This document shows positions 5,637 through 8,593 of a stretch of DNA of 8,593 nt, in pieces (position 1 is the first letter of the stretch; every line of letters begins with the position of its first letter). Below the pieces are notes generated by a model. The model saw nothing but the letters and a program-made list of their open reading frames with translations. It had not been told where the DNA came from and searched no databases. Both the position numbers and the translations under genes were made by a program. This DNA is from Patescibacteria group bacterium (GTDB lineage: Bacteria > Patescibacteriota > Gracilibacteria > UBA1369 > JAHJTR01). The stretch is taken from NCBI GenBank assembly GCA_018829865.1, contig JAHJTR010000018.1, positions 1 through 8,593 of the forward strand, written 5' to 3'.

Positions 5637-8498
5637 ATGGAAAAAATGAAGGGTAATGGTGTTGAGGAGAGTTTGGTTCTGTCTGAGGTGGATGAAGGAG
5701 ATGCATGTAACTCTTTGGTAGTCGCTGATAAAAGGCTTTCTGATGTTTTTGAAAATCTTGGTTCTAGATTGTCTGATTTGAGTGAGGCTGTTAGAAGTGT
5801 GATACCTGGCATTGCTGATAAATATGATGGTTTTATTCGTATTTTGAAGGAAATGGAGTCGTTGGCGCATAATGATGAAGATGTGAGTTGGTTGCTTTAT
5901 ATTAAGAACAATATTTCTTGGGCTCAGAATAAGAGTGATAGTAAAAAAACAGAGGTTGATAATTATGAGGCGTTTTTTAAGGCGGTAAGTATTGAAGCTC
6001 TTTTGAATAGTGTTTATCAGGCTATAAATTGGCTTTCTAATCTTATGACCAGTTTTGATGCTGGGGTAAGACCTATTGCTAATGATATAATGGCGGAGTT
6101 AACTAATCTTAGCAGATCATTGGAAGATCAAAGTGATTTAATGAAGGATATTGATGGTATGAGGGAATATGTAAGACGTGAAATGAGTGAGATGACAGGG
6201 TTGGTAAAGGGAGGAGTGACAGCTTTAGCAAAACAATATCAACTTGTTAGATCTCTTCAAATAGAGCTTGCATCATCGCAGGCGCAAGTGACTGGTCTTG
6301 AGGCAAAGGTGGAGTTGGTTGATGCGGATGCCGCAAGATTGAGAGCACTTTTAATGGAATTTTCGAGTATTGTGACTGATCAGCAAGATGCTTTGCAATC
6401 GGTTGAAGGGTCGTTAAATGCTGAGGAAGTAGAAAGATTAAGAAAAGTGATATGTTCTGCGGATGAGAGAGTGAATTTGGCGGCTAGGCTTGCCGCACTT
6501 AGTGCTACTGAGGTTGTGAAATTATTTGGTGAACAGGGAAAAGTTGCACAAGGACGATTGGTGGCTTTTTTATCTAATTTTAAAACTAGACCTCCTTTGG
6601 ATGAGAGACAAGAAAGACCAGTATTGGTACAAAAAGGATTGAGAGAGGGAGCTGTAATTGATGGAGATGATGGGGGTAAAAAACGATCTAATTTAGCTGA
6701 TACTGTTCCTCAGGAAAAAAATGGAAAAAGTGTAGGAGAAGATGGAACAAGGCAGATTAGAAGAAAACCTGTTGTTGGTCATCCTCCATTTATGGATGTG
6801 ACCGGTACAGGTGGTGGAGATAGTGCTCAGCCTGAAGGTACTGGTCCGAGAAGGAATGAGGAGACTGGACAATGGAAGGTTTATGATTCTGGTGATTGGG
6901 TACTTAAAGATGAGGGACAAAAACTAGTACCTGCAACAAAACCTCTTGGAGGGACTGATGGATTGAGACATTCTGATGAATATGTTGTTCTCGAGCCAGG
7001 AAAAGGAAGTATAAAACCACCAGTTGTAGAGATGGGGCCGCCTGATAAAGAGAAGTTGGCATTAATAGCTCCCTCAGATTCTGCACCGCCTTCAAGGCAG
7101 TTTGAGGGATTCATAGCGTTTGTTCCTGATCCGAAGCAAGCCTCAGGGCCTCCAACTAATCCGGATTTTTCTTTACCTGATTTTCAGGGTTATGAGCAAA
7201 ATGAAGATGGTCGTGATGGACATACTCTTTTTGAAAATGTTTTAACCGATTCACCAACTGGACCGCATAATACATTGCAAGTTCATGGTTTAGCAGAAGA
7301 GCCTTCTGATGAAATAGGAACGGAAGCTTTTATTGGTGATGAATTTACTACAGAACCGGATATGCAAATAATGCGTAGGGGAGGAATAGGTCAGATTTTG
7401 GGTCTGCATGTTGGCGGGGAAAAGGAAATGAATATTAATCCTTTTACAGGTCGTAACTTAGAGACTGGATTTCACTTTGCCTTGGGGAGATATGGTAAAA
7501 CCCCTGATTTAGGTGATATACCGTTTTTTAAAAATATTCTTTCGAATAATGCTGTTATCCCTGAAGGAAATCCTAAGGCAGAAATGATACGTGCTATGGC
7601 TTATGCAAAGAATGCTGATTTGACTAGGGCTATTGCTATTAATCCTGTTTCTATTGAGGGGCTTAAGTGGATTAATGATAATATGTCTAAAACTCATAAT
7701 ATTGAGGGTTGTTTTACTATTTTGGCATATTTAAAAGTTATGAGACAGGCAGTTGAGGGCGAAAGGAAGACAAGTGGTAATATGGATTCTGGTTGTGGTA
7801 CTTTTCCTGTCGCGCAGTTTGTGGATACTAAAACCGGGATTGTACTGTTATATCCTGCGAATGATTTGAAAGATATGAAGAAAGGATTGGATAGATCGTT
7901 TAGTAGTGGAAGATATGAAATGGGTGGTATTGTATTGGATTCCGGAAAGTTGAGAATTCCTTTGTTAAGAAGGCCTGAATTAGAGGAAAATGTTTTGAGT
8001 AAGCTTATGGGGGATTATGATATTTACGCTAAAATTGAGAATATTGGTTTGGGGCCTGAATTAGTCATTACATTAAATGGAGGATCTGAAGTAATAAATG
8101 CAAATTCTGCAAGAACTAAAATTGAACGTGAAAGTTTGATTGCGCGAGTTGAAGGATCAGTAAAAAAGCAGAATAGGAAGTTGATAGAGGATCTTATAAA
8201 GGGTGAAAGGCGTTTTTCGAGTGATCCTGCTGTGCCTGTGAGTCCTCCTAAAAATGAAAAGAGGAGGGTTGTTATTCCTCCGAGAAGGCAAATTCGTCCT
8301 GATAATGGAGAGAGATTGGGAGATGGAAAGGTTGGGGTTGAGGGTAAGAACTGTGGGAATGGTGATAGTCCTGAAGTTAAAAATAGAAAAAATCTTGGTT
8401 GGTTTCAACCTCCTGAGGGGGTGGGTAGTTCTGTGATTACCGAAGAGGAGAGGGGGCAGGTAGTTGAGGGAACAAGGGTACTCAAAAGACCTAAGTAA
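5637..8498 (+). CDS. Large hypothetical protein: coiled-coil N-terminus, disordered linker, folded C-terminal region, basic tail
   Basis: I do not recognise this protein, about 953 residues counting from ATG 5637. GTG 5634 directly before it is an alternative start giving one more residue, and ATG 5646 another; none has a Shine-Dalgarno at normal distance. There is no signal peptide, membrane segment or sorting motif, so it is probably cytoplasmic. Regions: helical N-terminus 30-190, with a Trp-containing stretch about 84-135; probable coiled coil about 190-300 (heptad-like LRALLMEFSSI, EEVERLRKV, NLAARLAALSA); Pro/Gly/charge-rich, probably disordered linker about 317-583; compact mixed region about 584-815 (GQILGLHVGG, NPFTGRNLETGFHFALGRYG, TGIVLLYPANDL); charged helix 823-858; Pro- and Arg/Lys-rich tail to the end (KRRVVIPPRRQIRP about 874-887). 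Five scattered cysteines (24, 272, 692, 720, 906) make no metal motif. No Walker, protease or nuclease motif was seen. The architecture suggests a scaffold or nucleic-acid- or envelope-associated protein, but this is speculation. The open frame over 2.8 kb makes the gene itself certain. Confidence 0.9.
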   Translation: MEKMKGNGVEESLVLSEVDEGDACNSLVVADKRLSDVFENLGSRLSDLSEAVRSVIPGIADKYDGFIRILKEMESLAHNDEDVSWLLYIKNNISWAQNKSDSKKTEVDNYEAFFKAVSIEALLNSVYQAINWLSNLMTSFDAGVRPIANDIMAELTNLSRSLEDQSDLMKDIDGMREYVRREMSEMTGLVKGGVTALAKQYQLVRSLQIELASSQAQVTGLEAKVELVDADAARLRALLMEFSSIVTDQQDALQSVEGSLNAEEVERLRKVICSADERVNLAARLAALSATEVVKLFGEQGKVAQGRLVAFLSNFKTRPPLDERQERPVLVQKGLREGAVIDGDDGGKKRSNLADTVPQEKNGKSVGEDGTRQIRRKPVVGHPPFMDVTGTGGGDSAQPEGTGPRRNEETGQWKVYDSGDWVLKDEGQKLVPATKPLGGTDGLRHSDEYVVLEPGKGSIKPPVVEMGPPDKEKLALIAPSDSAPPSRQFEGFIAFVPDPKQASGPPTNPDFSLPDFQGYEQNEDGRDGHTLFENVLTDSPTGPHNTLQVHGLAEEPSDEIGTEAFIGDEFTTEPDMQIMRRGGIGQILGLHVGGEKEMNINPFTGRNLETGFHFALGRYGKTPDLGDIPFFKNILSNNAVIPEGNPKAEMIRAMAYAKNADLTRAIAINPVSIEGLKWINDNMSKTHNIEGCFTILAYLKVMRQAVEGERKTSGNMDSGCGTFPVAQFVDTKTGIVLLYPANDLKDMKKGLDRSFSSGRYEMGGIVLDSGKLRIPLLRRPELEENVLSKLMGDYDIYAKIENIGLGPELVITLNGGSEVINANSARTKIERESLIARVEGSVKKQNRKLIEDLIKGERRFSSDPAVPVSPPKNEKRRVVIPPRRQIRPDNGERLGDGKVGVEGKNCGNGDSPEVKNRKNLGWFQPPEGVGSSVITEEERGQVVEGTRVLKRPK

Positions 8499-8526
8499 AA
8501 ATATGTTTAGTTGTATTTGATGTTTT

Positions 8527-8535
8527 TGTTATGAT
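8527..8535 (+). promoter_or_regulatory. Possible extended -10 element
   Basis: TGTTATGAT: a TG one base before TATGAT (five of six -10 bases) forms a textbook extended -10, with no good -35 upstream. It could start a transcript for a gene beyond the right edge. Chance occurrence is likely in this AT-rich tail. Confidence 0.2.
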
Positions 8536-8553
8536 TGTGTGCTGTTATTCAGA

Positions 8554-8572
8554 TTTAATAAGATTTATTAAA
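8554..8572. repeat. AT-only perfect inverted repeat after the large gene
   Basis: TTTAATAA-GAT-TTATTAAA: two perfect 8-base arms around a 3-base loop, 55 bases past the stop of the large gene. No T-tract follows and the stem has no G-C pair, so it is a poor terminator. It could be a dyad operator for a gene to the right or a weak 3' hairpin. Confidence 0.45.
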
Positions 8573-8593
8573 CCGACTATTTCATCATAATGC

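Noticed and set aside
5619..8408. Minus-strand frames within the large gene (5609-5870, 6693-7114, 7509-7697, 8157-8408) and the plus frame 8254-8436
   Set aside because: Shadows of the long plus-strand gene, with no supporting features.
1..8593. Possible TGA recoding (code 25, Gly) as in Gracilibacteria/Absconditabacteria
   Set aside because: No in-frame TGA occurs in the four main genes, and Gly is written only with GGN codons, so nothing indicates recoding.
1..8593. CRISPR array, tRNA/rRNA genes, transposase or insertion-sequence ends
   Set aside because: No regularly spaced repeats, cloverleaf-like sequence, transposase-like frame or terminal inverted repeats were seen on reading either strand.

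Overview
The window reads as low-GC bacterial chromosome with two divergent blocks. The left block (1-4862, minus strand) is an RND-type efflux operon: a 627-residue periplasmic adaptor of the HlyD/AcrA type, followed 5 bases later by an AcrB-type inner-membrane permease that runs off the left edge after 991 codons. The right block (5157-8498, plus strand) holds two genes I do not recognise: a 116-residue small protein and a large protein of about 953 residues made of a helical/coiled-coil N-terminus, a long disordered linker, a compact folded region and a basic tail.

No taxonomic marker is present. Low GC, a marked G- and T-excess on the plus strand, a very long divergent adaptor, lack of obvious Shine-Dalgarno sites before the main genes and a large orphan protein together suggest a candidate-phylum bacterium such as Patescibacteria/CPR. 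This is inference only. All main reading frames use the standard bacterial code: Trp is TGG and there are no in-frame TGA codons, so there is no sign of TGA recoding.

The 294-base divergent intergenic region (4863-5156) holds a good sigma-70-like promoter reading left into the efflux operon (perfect TTGACA, 17-base spacer, TTAAAT). On the right-reading side it has only weaker promoter-like sequence, plus one strong Shine-Dalgarno-like stretch in front of a 14-codon ORF. The gap between the two unknown genes (5508-5636) contains a small GNRA-loop hairpin with a T-tract (probable terminator), a tandem TTGTCA repeat and a candidate promoter, so the two plus-strand genes may be separate transcription units. 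The last 95 bases hold an extended -10-like element and an AT-only inverted repeat.

How the parts work together: adaptor and permease should form a proton-driven export pump. No outer-membrane channel gene lies in the window. Nothing in the sequence ties the two unknown plus-strand genes to the pump apart from adjacency. I see no RNA genes, mobile elements, CRISPR arrays or origins.
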